Shown: positions 1 to 8,991, numbered from the stretch's first letter. The stretch: 57,086 nucleotides of DNA from Chloroflexota bacterium (GCA_013388755.1 JACAEQ010000086.1:1-57086); one strand, 5' to 3'. The notes: generated by a model not told the origin, from the letters alone. Made by a program: numbers and translations.

Positions 1-508
1 AAACTGATGATGCCATGCTGGCGGCGCTTATGACGACGGGTTTAATCGCATTCGGCTCGCAGAAGAGCACTGAAACCAGACGTATAGCTCATCATCGTCT
101 CCTAGCTCAGGTGTTTAATCGCATTCGGCTCGCAGAAGAGCACTGAAACTTTGAACTCGTCTACGTCGCGCTGGCGGTTCTCAGTTTAATCGCATTCGGC
201 TCGCAGAAGAGCACTGAAACATAGCTCTTTTGACGCGGCGGTATAGCCGGTTAGGTTTAATCTCATTCGGCTCGCAGAAGAGCACTGAAACGTAAGTGGT
301 CAATAATGTCTGCGGTGGTCAAGCCGAGTTTAATCGCATTCGGCTCGCAGAAGAGCACTGAAACTGATGATGCCATGCTGGCGGCGCTTATGACGACGGG
401 TTTAATCGCATTCGGCTCGCAGAAGAGCACTGAAACGTCCAAACTCATACGTTTTAATCGTGGTCATGACCGTTTAATCGCATTCGGCTCGCAGAAGAGC
501 ACTGAAAC
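1..508 (+). CRISPR. CRISPR array, distal (trailer) end, 7 full repeats
   Basis: Seven 37-bp repeats start at 40, 113, 184, 255, 328, 400 and 472; bases 1-4 are the last four bases of an eighth. Each begins GTTTAATCGC and ends GCACTGAAAC, and contains a short GCTC/GAGC hairpin. Spacers are 34-36 nt: 5-39, 77-112, 150-183, 221-254, 292-327, 365-399 and 437-471. The repeat at 255 has G to T at its ninth base (263); the others are identical. The spacer at 5-39 recurs exactly at 365-399. Because repeats usually end GAAAC next to the 3' spacer, transcription is inferred to run left to right, with the leader and any cas genes before position 1. No cas gene is in this window, so the subtype cannot be given. 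Confidence 0.98.
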
Positions 509-583
509 GATATGATTATGTAGATTACCGGAGATTTTGTGAATGTTATCGCGCTTAACTTGCAGATGAACAGCAACAACTGA

Positions 584-611
584 AGAGAGGAGAGAGGAGA
601 GAGGAGAGAGG
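584..611. repeat. 7-bp microsatellite, 4 copies of AGAGAGG
   Basis: Four exact head-to-tail copies of AGAGAGG lie between the CRISPR array and the 71-bp repeat that flanks the insertion sequence. No coding function is apparent. The purine-only strand could form unusual DNA structure or be prone to slippage. Confidence 0.9.
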
Positions 612-612
612 G

Positions 613-683
613 ATTTACCGCATACAGCGTGCAGCAGAGCAGCGAATACAGCGTGCACCACACAATCAACGCAATCAACACAA
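613..683 (+). repeat. 71-bp direct repeat, left copy, beside the IS
   Basis: This copy matches 1716-1786 at 70 of 71 positions (the difference is at 671, G versus A). It carries two internal copies of ACAGCGTGCA and a tail of CAATCAA-like units. Five bases (684-688) separate it from the left end of the insertion sequence. The right copy abuts the IS end directly. Confidence 0.93.
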
Positions 684-688
684 TCAAT

Positions 689-1715
689 AGACCTTATATC
701 GATTTATGATATACTTCCTGGCGTTATGACCAGGAGGAGCCAATGCCAGTACGCTATGCCGATGAACGTGCCAAAGCTGGGGTGATCCAGCAGTTAACCA
801 GCCTGACGGTCGCTGAATTTGAAACCCTGGCGCCGCTGGTGCAAGACGCCTTTCTCGCCCATATGGCGGAATGGACGTTGGAAGGCAAACCGCGCGGCGG
901 ACGACGCTACAGCCAGTACGCCAACTGCCCATTGCCGACACCCGAGGATCGGTTATTGTTCGTCTTAATGTATCTCAAAGGCGCGCCCTTGCAGACCGCC
1001 CATGCCACCGCGTTTGGGTTGACCCAACCGAAAGCCAATCTCTGGTTGCATGTCTTGTTGACGGCACTCCCGACCGCGCTCGCGACCAGCGGTGATCTGC
1101 CGACCCGTACCGCAGCCACGCTCCAGGAGCGACTGGATGCCTTGATCAGTGCGCGAGCCGATGGGGATGCGCCAGGAGCGTCCCCCTTGTTCACGACGGT
1201 ACCGAACGCGCCATCCCGCGCCCCGCGGACGCAGGTGATCAGGCCGACTATTACAGCGGCAAGAAAAAGCGCCACACGATCAAAAACCTGATCCTGGCGA
1301 CCGCTGATGGGTTGGTGCAGTTTCTGAGCGATACGTACGAAGGCAGCGTGCATGATAAAGCGATAGCCGATGATGTTCCCTACCCGTTGCCCCCAGGCAG
1401 CGAGTTGGTGGATGACCTGGGTTTTGTGGGTTATGCCCTGCCGGATGTCATCCATACCCGTCCCACCCGCAAGCCGAAAGGCGGGACATTGACCGATGCG
1501 CAGCAAACCGCCAATCAGGCGATTGCCCGGCGACGGATCACGATCGAACACGTGATCAGCGGCATCAAACGCTGCCGGATCGTCAAAGATACCATCCGGC
1601 TGTGGAAAGACGGCGTGCGTGATCTGGTGATGGAAATCTGTTGCGCGTTGCATAATCTTTGCGTTCGTTCACGGGCATAACCGGCGATACGATAGTATAA
1701 ATCGGTATTAAGTCT
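689..1715 (+). mobile_element. IS5-type insertion sequence, complete, about 1027 bp
   Basis: Imperfect terminal inverted repeats define the ends. The left end begins AGACCTTATATCGATTTAT at 689; the right end, read on the minus strand from 1715, begins AGACTTAATACCGATTTAT. About 18 of the first 24 positions match, with further matches inward. Between them lies one transposase split by a frameshift. No short target-site duplication is visible at the junctions. Instead 71-bp direct repeats (613-683, 1716-1786) flank the element, either an old tandem repeat into which the IS inserted or an unusual long duplication. Confidence 0.85.
743..1680 (+). CDS. IS5-family DDE transposase, two frames joined by -1 frameshift
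   Basis: The upstream frame starts at ATG 743, after an AGGAGG-like site, and carries a helix-turn-helix segment (about residues 55-110) of the kind that precedes DDE_Tnp_4 domains. It would lose the family signature after the C-run at 1182-1186. In the -1 frame from about 1186 the sequence reads HDGTERAIPRP, then YYSGKKKRHT, SVHDKAIAD and ITIEHVISGIKR. These supply the expected DDE residues (D of HDGTE, D of VHD, E of IEH). Stop is TAA at 1678-1680. The joined product is about 312 residues, normal for IS5-type transposases. Peptidyl-tRNA on CCC (1184-1186) could re-pair one base back, so programmed frameshifting is plausible. An inactivating frameshift mutation is the alternative. Confidence 0.85.
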
Positions 1716-1786
1716 ATTTACCGCATACAGCGTGCAGCAGAGCAGCGAATACAGCGTGCACCACACAATCAACACAATCAACACAA
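1716..1786 (+). repeat. 71-bp direct repeat, right copy, abutting the IS end
   Basis: Nearly identical to 613-683 and offset by 1103 bp. It begins at the first base after the right terminal inverted repeat of the insertion sequence. Just beyond it, 1797-1807 matches the last 11 bases of the CRISPR repeat (AGCACTGAAAC), which may be a relic of the array or chance. Confidence 0.93.
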
Positions 1787-1833
1787 CTCACAGGCAAGCA
1801 CTGAAACGACATGCAACGTGCAATCTACAACGC

Positions 1834-4047
1834 TCAACGTTCCACGTCCGCGACCCGCATGTTCATGCCGCGCACGACCAGAATACGTCGTTCGCCGTCG
1901 CGTAATTCCTGTATGAGGTAACCGCCGGCGGAAAAGCGGTCAACGACAGCATGCAGGGTAGGCAGGTCGTAGGGCAGCATGTCCAGGTTGGCAAAGCGGT
2001 ACGGCCCGATCGCATCCACGAAGTTTGGTTCCGGTGGCTCACGCCGTACCACCAGTTGCGCCTGGGCCTCGGCCGCTGGCAGTGGGCGCGCCGCCAGCAG
2101 GTAGATATAGGGCCTCCCGATCGAGTCGGTATCGAACCAGGCTTCATCGAATGCCGGTGCCTCGGCAATCGCCAGGCGCATGGCATCGTCAATGGCGCGC
2201 TCGGCGAAAAACCAGGTCGGCGCAACGATCCGTGGGTAGGTCGTGAGCAGTTCGCGGTACCAGCTCCCGCACTGCCAGGCCATGGCGCCGGCCAGTGCCG
2301 CCACCGCTGCGCCGCGCGCCAGTGTGCGCCAGCGCGCGTGCCCGATGCGCCCGAGCGCGTTCCATGCAACGGCTGCGCCCGCTGCGATAACGACGGCATA
2401 CATGAAGGCAAGCGGGGCCGCGCGATAGGCGTTCGGATGGCGCTCGGTCAGGCTGCCGGGAAATGGCGCGATCAGAAGCGCGAGCAGCGCCAGTAACCAG
2501 GTAGCATGTGTTCCGTTGCTGGTGACGCCGCTCTTCCGGTGCGACCATGCAGCCTGAAGGGCAAGCGCCGCCAATCCGGGTAGCGCCAGTGCTGCCTCGA
2601 CCGGCAGCGCCAGCGGCCGGCCAGGGATCCCCTGGATCGCCTTCGTCAGCCCGCCGCTGAGATACCAGAAGTCTGCGCCGAAATAGACGCGATAGTTCCC
2701 CCACCAGGCGGCCAGCCACGCTGCCGGCGAATCGGCGCGCAACGCGATCTGCGCCAGCCGCCGCCCGCTATCGGTGTTGAAGAGTGTATCGGCGATGAAC
2801 GGTAACCAGAGTGCGCCGAGTAAGACCCCCGCTGGCCACCAGGCCGCGATGGTGGCACGTACCGATCGCTGCGTGCATGCCAGCAGTGCCGTGGCCACCA
2901 CAAGCAATGGCACGCCAAGTTTCAGCGGCGGGTACGCGTACAATGCCACCCCCGCCGCCAGCGCCAGCACAAGGGCGTCACGCCGGGCGCCACCGGCAAC
3001 CAGGCGCAACCCGGCAAGCAGGCACACGCCCCAGCACGTCGGTGCCAGCGAGGGTGGCATGGCGATCCGGCCCAGGAAGATCTGCCATGGTGAGAGCGCC
3101 GCGACCAGGGCGCCGGTAAACGCCGCCGCGCGCGGCAAGTGCAATTCACGCGCGACCGCATACACAACCGGCACTGCCAGCGCGCTGATCACGGCCGTCG
3201 TACCACGCGCGGCGCCGGGTTCCGGCCCGAGGATCGCAACTGCCGGGATTTCCAGGTAGGTCAGGAGCGGCGCGATCCAGTCACCGAAGGCTTCAAAGGC
3301 AGCCAGGGGCAGGATGTGGCCGTAGTGATCACGCCCGGTTGTCAGAACATGCCAGGCGTCTACCAGGCTCACAACCTCGTCGCGGTGCAGCCCGGGCGGC
3401 GAGTCGCCCATCCATGCGAGGCGCAACGCCAGCGCAATGCCGAAGAGTGTCACCGGCGCAGCGTGGCCGCGCGCCGCGAACCATGCGGCCGCGCCCATCA
3501 GCGGCGCACTGGCCAGCGCCAGGAGCAGTGCCTGCCACACCAGGTGCAGCGGCAGACCCGATGCGTGCGCCTCGGCGGCGTACAGTTGCACCCCCAGCCA
3601 GCGCCAGTCGCCGGCCGGGCGCGCAACCGGCGCCTGGATGACCACCTCGCCGGCGCCGGGCGGCAGCAGGAGCACGTACCGTCGCGGCTGCGGGCCAACC
3701 ATGGCCGGGATGCGCCAGCCGCCACCGCCAAGGCGCACATCAAGCGCCTGGACGCCATCCCATGGTACGCGCCCGAGGGTCAGCCGTACCTCGGTTGGCC
3801 CGTCGCGCGACGCCAGCGGCAATCGCGCCTCGCTGTCCGTCCAGCGGAAGGCGCGCGCGCCGCCTTCGGCGGCATACAACCCGCGTGCCTGTGGCACGTC
3901 AATCGCAGGCCGGGTCAGCAGCCAGATCACGACCCCGGCCCATGTGCCCAGCGTCGCCAGCGCCGCCAGCACAGACCAGGCGCGTGCGGCAGGCGCACGT
4001 CTCATGCTCTGCTTGTTCTGGATTGGCCGGGAGATATCATCGCGCAT
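1834..4047 (-). CDS. GT-C family membrane glycosyltransferase (GT39/PMT_2-like)
   Basis: A 737-residue polytopic protein. One N-terminal membrane helix (about residues 27-45) is followed by an extracytoplasmic beta-rich segment (about 55-160), then about ten more hydrophobic segments. The loop after the next helices carries GLHRDEVVSL with an acidic pair near D223-E224. That is the place where GT-C enzymes of the PMT/ArnT type hold their catalytic acidic residue. Family knowledge suggests transfer of a sugar from a polyprenyl-phosphate donor outside the membrane; donor and acceptor cannot be read from sequence. A final soluble tail of about 150 residues is present. It starts nine bases after the stop of the phosphotransferase-like gene at 4057, so the two are probably cotranscribed. 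Confidence 0.8.
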   Translation of the reverse strand: MRDDISRPIQNKQSMRRAPAARAWSVLAALATLGTWAGVVIWLLTRPAIDVPQARGLYAAEGGARAFRWTDSEARLPLASRDGPTEVRLTLGRVPWDGVQALDVRLGGGGWRIPAMVGPQPRRYVLLLPPGAGEVVIQAPVARPAGDWRWLGVQLYAAEAHASGLPLHLVWQALLLALASAPLMGAAAWFAARGHAAPVTLFGIALALRLAWMGDSPPGLHRDEVVSLVDAWHVLTTGRDHYGHILPLAAFEAFGDWIAPLLTYLEIPAVAILGPEPGAARGTTAVISALAVPVVYAVARELHLPRAAAFTGALVAALSPWQIFLGRIAMPPSLAPTCWGVCLLAGLRLVAGGARRDALVLALAAGVALYAYPPLKLGVPLLVVATALLACTQRSVRATIAAWWPAGVLLGALWLPFIADTLFNTDSGRRLAQIALRADSPAAWLAAWWGNYRVYFGADFWYLSGGLTKAIQGIPGRPLALPVEAALALPGLAALALQAAWSHRKSGVTSNGTHATWLLALLALLIAPFPGSLTERHPNAYRAAPLAFMYAVVIAAGAAVAWNALGRIGHARWRTLARGAAVAALAGAMAWQCGSWYRELLTTYPRIVAPTWFFAERAIDDAMRLAIAEAPAFDEAWFDTDSIGRPYIYLLAARPLPAAEAQAQLVVRREPPEPNFVDAIGPYRFANLDMLPYDLPTLHAVVDRFSAGGYLIQELRDGERRILVVRGMNMRVADVER

Positions 4048-4056
4048 TCCGGTTCT

Positions 4057-5046
4057 TCACGAGTCTTCCAGCGCCCTGAGCCGTGCCATCACTGCCCCGG
4101 CAAGCCCGGCCAGCACCGGCGGGTCGGCGCTGGCCAGCGCATCAGCGACATCGCACAGCAGGCGTAGCCGGTTGATGCGCTCGTGCTGCGCGGCGGTGAG
4201 CGCGCCGGCCATCTCGTATCCCTCCAGGATGCCCTGGCGAAACGCAGAAGGCCACCGCGACGCAAGCCCATGCGCCAGGTCGAACATCGGGTCGCCGCCC
4301 ACCGGTGGTTCCGGGCGTATCAGCGCCTCCAGGTAGACCGATTCGCCCGACGTGACGAGTATGTGCGCAGGATCGGGCGCGCCGTGCAAGACGCGCGGCT
4401 GCGGGCATGCACACGCAGGGTGATCGAGCGTTGCGGCGCGCAGGGCCGTCGCAACCTCTGCCCCCAGCGCCTCCTCGGCACGATCGGCGACACCGCGCGA
4501 TTCAAGCCAGGCGGCCAGCGCCTCGGGCCACGTTCGTACTGGCCAGCGACCGGATGGCGTCGGCGCGCCATACCCTGGCGCTTCGATCTGGTGCACGCGC
4601 CTGAGCGTTCTCCCTGCCTGGCGCGCCGCAACCCGCAAGAGCGCAGCATCAGGCACGCGGTCGAGCGTGACGCCTCCCAGCGAAGACAGGATGGCATAGG
4701 TGAAAGGAACCGTGGTACAGCTCAGATCGTGCGCGATCAGGCGCGGAGCCGGCAGCGCTTTGTGTGCCATGGCACGGAGAACAAAGACTTCGTGCGCGAG
4801 ATCGGACTCGGGCGCAATCACCAGCAGGATGTTACTCGTCTGCGTGGCGATGCGCACCTCGATCCGTTGATTGGTTGCTGTGACCAGTGCCGCACCAATT
4901 GGCAGCGCTTTAAGCGGTTCGATCAACAATGCAGCATAGTCGCCTAATCGCGCCATCACGCGTCGCAGCGCATCGGAGCATGATGGATCGTCCGGGTCAG
5001 GGTTCTGGCTCAAGTGCGACCACATAGGCGCAAGATACCACGGCAC
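4057..5046 (-). CDS. APH-fold phosphotransferase-like protein, catalytic motifs lost
   Basis: The 329-residue length and layout match the aminoglycoside phosphotransferase (APH) kinase fold: an N-lobe with HEVFVL around residue 85 and a C-lobe ending in DPMFDLAHGL near 252-260. The catalytic loop, normally HGDxxxxN, reads HGAPDPAHI here (H221, G222, A223, H228), so both the catalytic Asp and the metal-binding Asn are replaced. The following metal-binding IDWE-type motif reads LEAL. No N-lobe Lys stands in the usual place. This looks like a pseudokinase conserved as a full-length frame, not a decayed gene. An internal Met at residue 8 is an alternative start. It precedes the GT-C glycosyltransferase in the same operon, but its role is unknown. 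Confidence 0.7.
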   Translation of the reverse strand: MPWYLAPMWSHLSQNPDPDDPSCSDALRRVMARLGDYAALLIEPLKALPIGAALVTATNQRIEVRIATQTSNILLVIAPESDLAHEVFVLRAMAHKALPAPRLIAHDLSCTTVPFTYAILSSLGGVTLDRVPDAALLRVAARQAGRTLRRVHQIEAPGYGAPTPSGRWPVRTWPEALAAWLESRGVADRAEEALGAEVATALRAATLDHPACACPQPRVLHGAPDPAHILVTSGESVYLEALIRPEPPVGGDPMFDLAHGLASRWPSAFRQGILEGYEMAGALTAAQHERINRLRLLCDVADALASADPPVLAGLAGAVMARLRALEDS

Positions 5047-5096
5047 CGGCTATGATGCAACCTATCGGCAGGCACACAACCTGCTCGAAGTCAGCT

Positions 5097-5966
5097 TCAG
5101 CCCAGACGGTACACGCGCCGCGCATTCTCCACCCAGAAGCCGCGTTGCGCATCCGGCCCCATGTCCGCCGTCAGTGTGGCGAGTGTCTCAACCCAGCGGC
5201 GATAGCTCGTCGCCAGCAACGCCACTGGCCAGTCGCCGCCAAACATCACCCGATCGGAGCCGAATACATCGAGCGCGTGCTGGATATACGGCGCAATCTG
5301 CTCCGGCGTCCAGTGTGCATGGTCGGCTTCGGTGACAACACCGCTGATTTTGCATGCGACGTTCGGCAGGCGCGCGAGGGCCTCCAGGTTGGCGCGCCAG
5401 GGATCGAGCGCGCTGCCGCGAATGTCCGGCTTGGCAATATGATCAAGAATGAACCTCGTTCCGGTGCAGCGCCGCACCAGCTCGATGATCGCCGGCAACT
5501 GATGGTGAACGATGCAGATATCGAACGAGAGACCATACTCCGGTAAGAGTTCGACACCCCGCACGAATGACGGGTGCAGGCAGAACGCCGGGTCAGGCTC
5601 ACCCTGGAGCAGACGCCGCACGCCTTTGACGAGCGGGCCGATCGCAACCAGCGACTCAAGGATCGAGCGTACACACTCGCCGTCTTCAAGTGGCGCGTAG
5701 GCAACGATTCCCTGGATGCGTGGATCGTCGGCTGCCAGCCGGGCGACGTGCTGCGCCTCGAGCAATCCATACGCCGGTGCGACATCAACCTGCAGGTAGA
5801 CCATCGCCGTGATGTTCAACCCGGCCGTATGCTCGCGATACTCGGTAAGGCCGAATGGCCGGTTGAGGAGATCATTGCCGTCGAGCCACGGCATGCGCAT
5901 GCGCCGCGGATCCCAAAGATGCAGGTGCGCATCCACAATCTCGCGGCTGCCGGTTGTCGTCGTCAC
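5097..5966 (-). CDS. Amidohydrolase-family lactonase (fuconolactonase-like)
   Basis: The protein belongs to the amidohydrolase-2 superfamily, COG3618-like. It has VDAHLHLWDP near the N-terminus (H14, H16 metal ligands), KGVRR, an ILDHIAKPD segment with the metal-binding His, KISG and a late FGGDWPV carrying the catalytic Asp. Relatives hydrolyse aldonolactones such as L-fucono- or L-rhamnonolactone; substrate is not determined here. I chose the GTG at 5966 because GGAG lies six bases before it and it places VDAHLHLW at the usual distance from the start. The longer frame from 6059 would add 31 atypical residues and run into the divergent promoter region. Length is then 289 residues, normal for the family. 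Confidence 0.8.
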   Translation of the reverse strand: MTTTTGSREIVDAHLHLWDPRRMRMPWLDGNDLLNRPFGLTEYREHTAGLNITAMVYLQVDVAPAYGLLEAQHVARLAADDPRIQGIVAYAPLEDGECVRSILESLVAIGPLVKGVRRLLQGEPDPAFCLHPSFVRGVELLPEYGLSFDICIVHHQLPAIIELVRRCTGTRFILDHIAKPDIRGSALDPWRANLEALARLPNVACKISGVVTEADHAHWTPEQIAPYIQHALDVFGSDRVMFGGDWPVALLATSYRRWVETLATLTADMGPDAQRGFWVENARRVYRLG

Positions 5967-6070
5967 AGGTCGCTCCAGTCTGTAGTTGCCGATCGGGCGG
6001 GTGTGCCCTATTATAATCCAGGGCAAACAACACGAAATTGCAGAACCTTTGGTTATCATTATAGCGAGGC

Positions 6071-7705
6071 ATGCCCATGTCGTGTCCAGACATTCCCCCC
6101 ATCACCGGCGAACGTTTTCGCTCGCGGCGTTCGGTCGTCGTCACAACGCGCGGTGTCGTCGCGACCAGCCAGCCGCTGGCGGCGCAGGCTGGTCTGCGCA
6201 TGTTGCTGGCGGGGGGTAGCGCCGCCGACGCGGTGATTGCAGCCGCCGCTGCGTTGAACGTTGTTGAACCCATGAGCACCGGTATTGGCGGTGATGCCTT
6301 TGCGCTGGTGTATGATGCGCCGACGCGCACGGTACGCGCATTGAACGGCAGTGGCCGCGCACCGGCAGTTCTCTCGCGCGAAACGTTTGCCGCGCGCGGG
6401 TTGACCGCGATCCCGACGACCGGCATGCTGCCGGTGACGGTCCCTGGCGCGGTGGATGCATGGATCGAACTGCTGGCGGCGCACGGGCGCCTGCCGCTGG
6501 CAGAGGTACTGGCACCGGCGATCGAGTACGCCGAGCAGGGCTTTCCGGTCAGCGAAATCATCGCGCGTGGCTGGAAGCTGGCCGAGCCGAAACTGGCGGC
6601 GCACCCGGATGCCGCACGCACCTATCTGCCGGAAGGGCGCGCGCCGCGCGCCGGCGAACGCTTCCGCCAGCCGGGGCTGGCCCGGTCGCTACGGCAGATT
6701 GCCGCCGGTGGGCGCGATGCATTCTACCAGGGGCCAATCGCCGCGGCGATCGTCGCAACCTCGGCGCGCGACGGCGGCGTGCTCACCGCCGCAGACCTGG
6801 CGGCGCATCGCTCGACGTGGGAAACGCCCATCAACGTCGCGTATCGTGGCTATACCGTGTACGAGATCCCGCCCAACGGCCAGGGAATTACGGCGCTGAT
6901 GGCGCTCAATATCCTTAACGGCTTCGACCTCGCCGGCCTGGCGCCGGCTTCGCCGCAGGCGCTCCACCTGCAGATCGAGGCGCTGCGCCTGGCCTTCGCC
7001 GATGCCGCAGCCTACGTCGCCGACCCGGCGCATGTCGCCGTGCCAACCGGATGGCTCCTCTCACCGGAACGCGCCGCTGCACGCCGCGCCCTGATCGATC
7101 CGGAACGGGCGCTGCCCGTGGTTCGCTCGATGCCACTCCCCGGTGGCCACGATACCGTCTACGTCACGGCCGTTGATGCCGAGGGGAACGCCGTGTCATT
7201 CATCAATAGCCTGTACATGGGGTTCGGCTCGGGGGTGGTGGCGGGCGATACTGGTATCTGCCTGCAGAACCGCGGCGCGGGATTCGTGCTCGACCCGGCG
7301 CACCCGAATTGTGTTGCGCCCGGGAAGCGACCGTACCATACGATTATTCCGTGCATGGTGACGCGCGGCGACCGGCTGTGGGCCAGTTTTGGCGTGATGG
7401 GCGGCTTTATGCAACCGCAGGGGCACGTACAGGTGCTGGTCAATATGATCGACCACGGCATGAACCCGCAGGAGGCGCTCGACGCGCCGCGGTTCGAACT
7501 GATCGACCCGTATCTGCGGCAGGAGGCGGTTGCGCTGGAGCACGATCCGGCGGTGGCGGCCGCGCTGGCGGCACGTGGCCACGTCATCGCCGCACAGCAG
7601 GGCATGTTCGGCTTTGGCGGTGGCCAGGTGATTGTGGTGGACGAGGCAGGCGTGCGCCACGCCGGTTCCGATCCGCGAAAGGATGGCTGCGCCGTCGCGT
7701 ATTGA
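6071..7705 (+). CDS. ggt: Gamma-glutamyltransferase family Ntn-hydrolase
   Basis: A 544-residue single-chain precursor of the gamma-glutamyltranspeptidase family. It has VVEPMSTGIGGDAF (about 64-77), which contributes to the gamma-glutamyl pocket. The autoprocessing site is GGHDTVYVTAVD, where T362 would become the N-terminal nucleophile of the small subunit, and GNAVSFINSLYMGFGSGVV follows. No signal peptide is seen, so it is probably cytoplasmic like YwrD-type members, acting on glutathione, other gamma-glutamyl compounds or possibly a cephalosporin-type amide. A second ATG lies at 6077. It is divergent from the lactonase-type gene and convergent with the MFS gene. The exact substrate is uncertain. 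Confidence 0.9.
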   Translation: MPMSCPDIPPITGERFRSRRSVVVTTRGVVATSQPLAAQAGLRMLLAGGSAADAVIAAAAALNVVEPMSTGIGGDAFALVYDAPTRTVRALNGSGRAPAVLSRETFAARGLTAIPTTGMLPVTVPGAVDAWIELLAAHGRLPLAEVLAPAIEYAEQGFPVSEIIARGWKLAEPKLAAHPDAARTYLPEGRAPRAGERFRQPGLARSLRQIAAGGRDAFYQGPIAAAIVATSARDGGVLTAADLAAHRSTWETPINVAYRGYTVYEIPPNGQGITALMALNILNGFDLAGLAPASPQALHLQIEALRLAFADAAAYVADPAHVAVPTGWLLSPERAAARRALIDPERALPVVRSMPLPGGHDTVYVTAVDAEGNAVSFINSLYMGFGSGVVAGDTGICLQNRGAGFVLDPAHPNCVAPGKRPYHTIIPCMVTRGDRLWASFGVMGGFMQPQGHVQVLVNMIDHGMNPQEALDAPRFELIDPYLRQEAVALEHDPAVAAALAARGHVIAAQQGMFGFGGGQVIVVDEAGVRHAGSDPRKDGCAVAY

Positions 7706-7749
7706 TCGCGCAGCGTAGGGACGCCCCGGCGGGACGCCTCCGGAGACTC

Positions 7750-8991
7750 TCACGCCAGGCGGCGCAATCCCGGCACGGCGACAAACACCAGCAGCGCGGC
7801 GAACAGGCAGACCAGCGCCCCGCTGAGCACCGCCGCCGGCTCGCCGGCAGCCTCGGCGATCAATCCGACCCACAGTGCGCCAACCGGCATCATGCCGAAA
7901 AAGATCATACTGTAGACGGCCATAACCCGCCCGCGCAATGCATCGGGAACCAGCGTCTGCACCAGGGCGTTGGCCAGGTTCATGATCATGATCACCGCCA
8001 GGCCGGCGCCGACCAGGATCGCCAGCGTGAGCGGCAGCCAGTCGGTAAACGTCAGCAGGATCAGCAGCGCCGGGAACGCAAAGGTGCCGGCGGTCAGCAA
8101 CCGCCCTTTGAACTCGAACCGCCCAAGCGAAGCAATGACCAGCGCGCCGCACAGCGCCCCCAGGCCGCGCGCCGATTGCAGCAGGCCGGTCGTGGCGGCG
8201 TCGCCGCCCAGGATCCGCACCGCCCACGCAGGGAAGAGCGTCGCAAACGAGATGCCGAAACAACTCGTCACGCCGACCAGCGCGATCAGCGTGCGCACCG
8301 ACGGCTCGCGCACGATATAGCCGAACCCTTCCTTGATATCGTTCCACGCCGACGCGCCGCGTGGCGCCGGTGGCCGGGACGCGATCCGCATCTGCAGCAG
8401 CGCGCCGATCACGGCGAGAAACGAGATGCCATTTAGCGTAAAGCACCATGCCGGCCCGATCAGGTTATAGGTCAGCCCGGCAACTGCCGGGCCGGTGGTT
8501 GTGGCCAGGTTGAACATCGTGGCATTCAACGCGATGCCATTCGTCAGATCGTCTTTGTCCACCAGTTCGCGTACAAACGCCAGGCGTGCCGGCGCATCAA
8601 ACGCATTGGCGACTCCCAGCAACAGCGACAGGCCGACAATGTGCCATGGTTGCACCAGGCCAGTAAAGACCAGCGCCGCAAGCGCGAAGGCCAGCAGCAT
8701 CTGGACCGTCTGTGTCACCAACAACAGGATGCGGCGCGGAACGCGATCGGCAACCACCCCGCCATAGAGGGTCAGCATCCAGGTCGGTAGACCCGCAGCA
8801 AAACCGACGTAGCCGAGGTAGGCCGGCGAACCGGTTAACTGGAAGACGAGGAATCCCTGAGCTGTAGCCTGCATCCAGGTGCCGAACAACGACACCATCT
8901 GGCCAGCGAACCAGAGACGGTAATTGCGATACCGCAATGCCGCGAACGTGCGGGAGGCGAAGGTGCCGCGTTGTGATGATGTCGCAGCCAT
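7750..8991 (-). CDS. MFS efflux transporter (MFS_3/EntS-like)
   Basis: A 413-residue protein with about twelve hydrophobic segments. The start FAALRYRNYRLWFAGQ and the ADRVPRR loop between helices 2 and 3 are typical of the MFS_3 (EntS-like) exporters. ATG at 8991 follows the TAG of the upstream gene without a gap, so translation is probably coupled. It is the last gene of a three-gene minus-strand operon with a small helical protein and a C39-like peptidase. Exported substrate unknown; small siderophore-like or drug-like molecules are typical for the family. Confidence 0.85.
   Translation of the reverse strand: MAATSSQRGTFASRTFAALRYRNYRLWFAGQMVSLFGTWMQATAQGFLVFQLTGSPAYLGYVGFAAGLPTWMLTLYGGVVADRVPRRILLLVTQTVQMLLAFALAALVFTGLVQPWHIVGLSLLLGVANAFDAPARLAFVRELVDKDDLTNGIALNATMFNLATTTGPAVAGLTYNLIGPAWCFTLNGISFLAVIGALLQMRIASRPPAPRGASAWNDIKEGFGYIVREPSVRTLIALVGVTSCFGISFATLFPAWAVRILGGDAATTGLLQSARGLGALCGALVIASLGRFEFKGRLLTAGTFAFPALLILLTFTDWLPLTLAILVGAGLAVIMIMNLANALVQTLVPDALRGRVMAVYSMIFFGMMPVGALWVGLIAEAAGEPAAVLSGALVCLFAALLVFVAVPGLRRLA

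Noticed and set aside
437-471. GTTTTAATCG inside the last spacer as an additional half repeat
   Set aside because: Only about ten bases match the repeat start. The spacer has normal length, so chance or spacer content explains it.
684-1720. Short target-site duplication of the IS
   Set aside because: The bases outside the two terminal repeats (TCAAT left, ATTTA right) do not match.
1797-1807. 11-base match to the CRISPR repeat end outside the array
   Set aside because: Too short to call a repeat on its own; kept only as a remark in the IS finding.
3139-4336. Two long overlapping plus-strand frames (342 and 299 residues)
   Set aside because: Antisense to the GT-C glycosyltransferase and the pseudokinase. 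Composition is Arg/Pro/Ala-rich and no motif is seen.
7196-8449. 417-residue minus-strand frame over ggt and the MFS gene
   Set aside because: Overlaps both real genes in another frame and is Arg/His-rich without motif.
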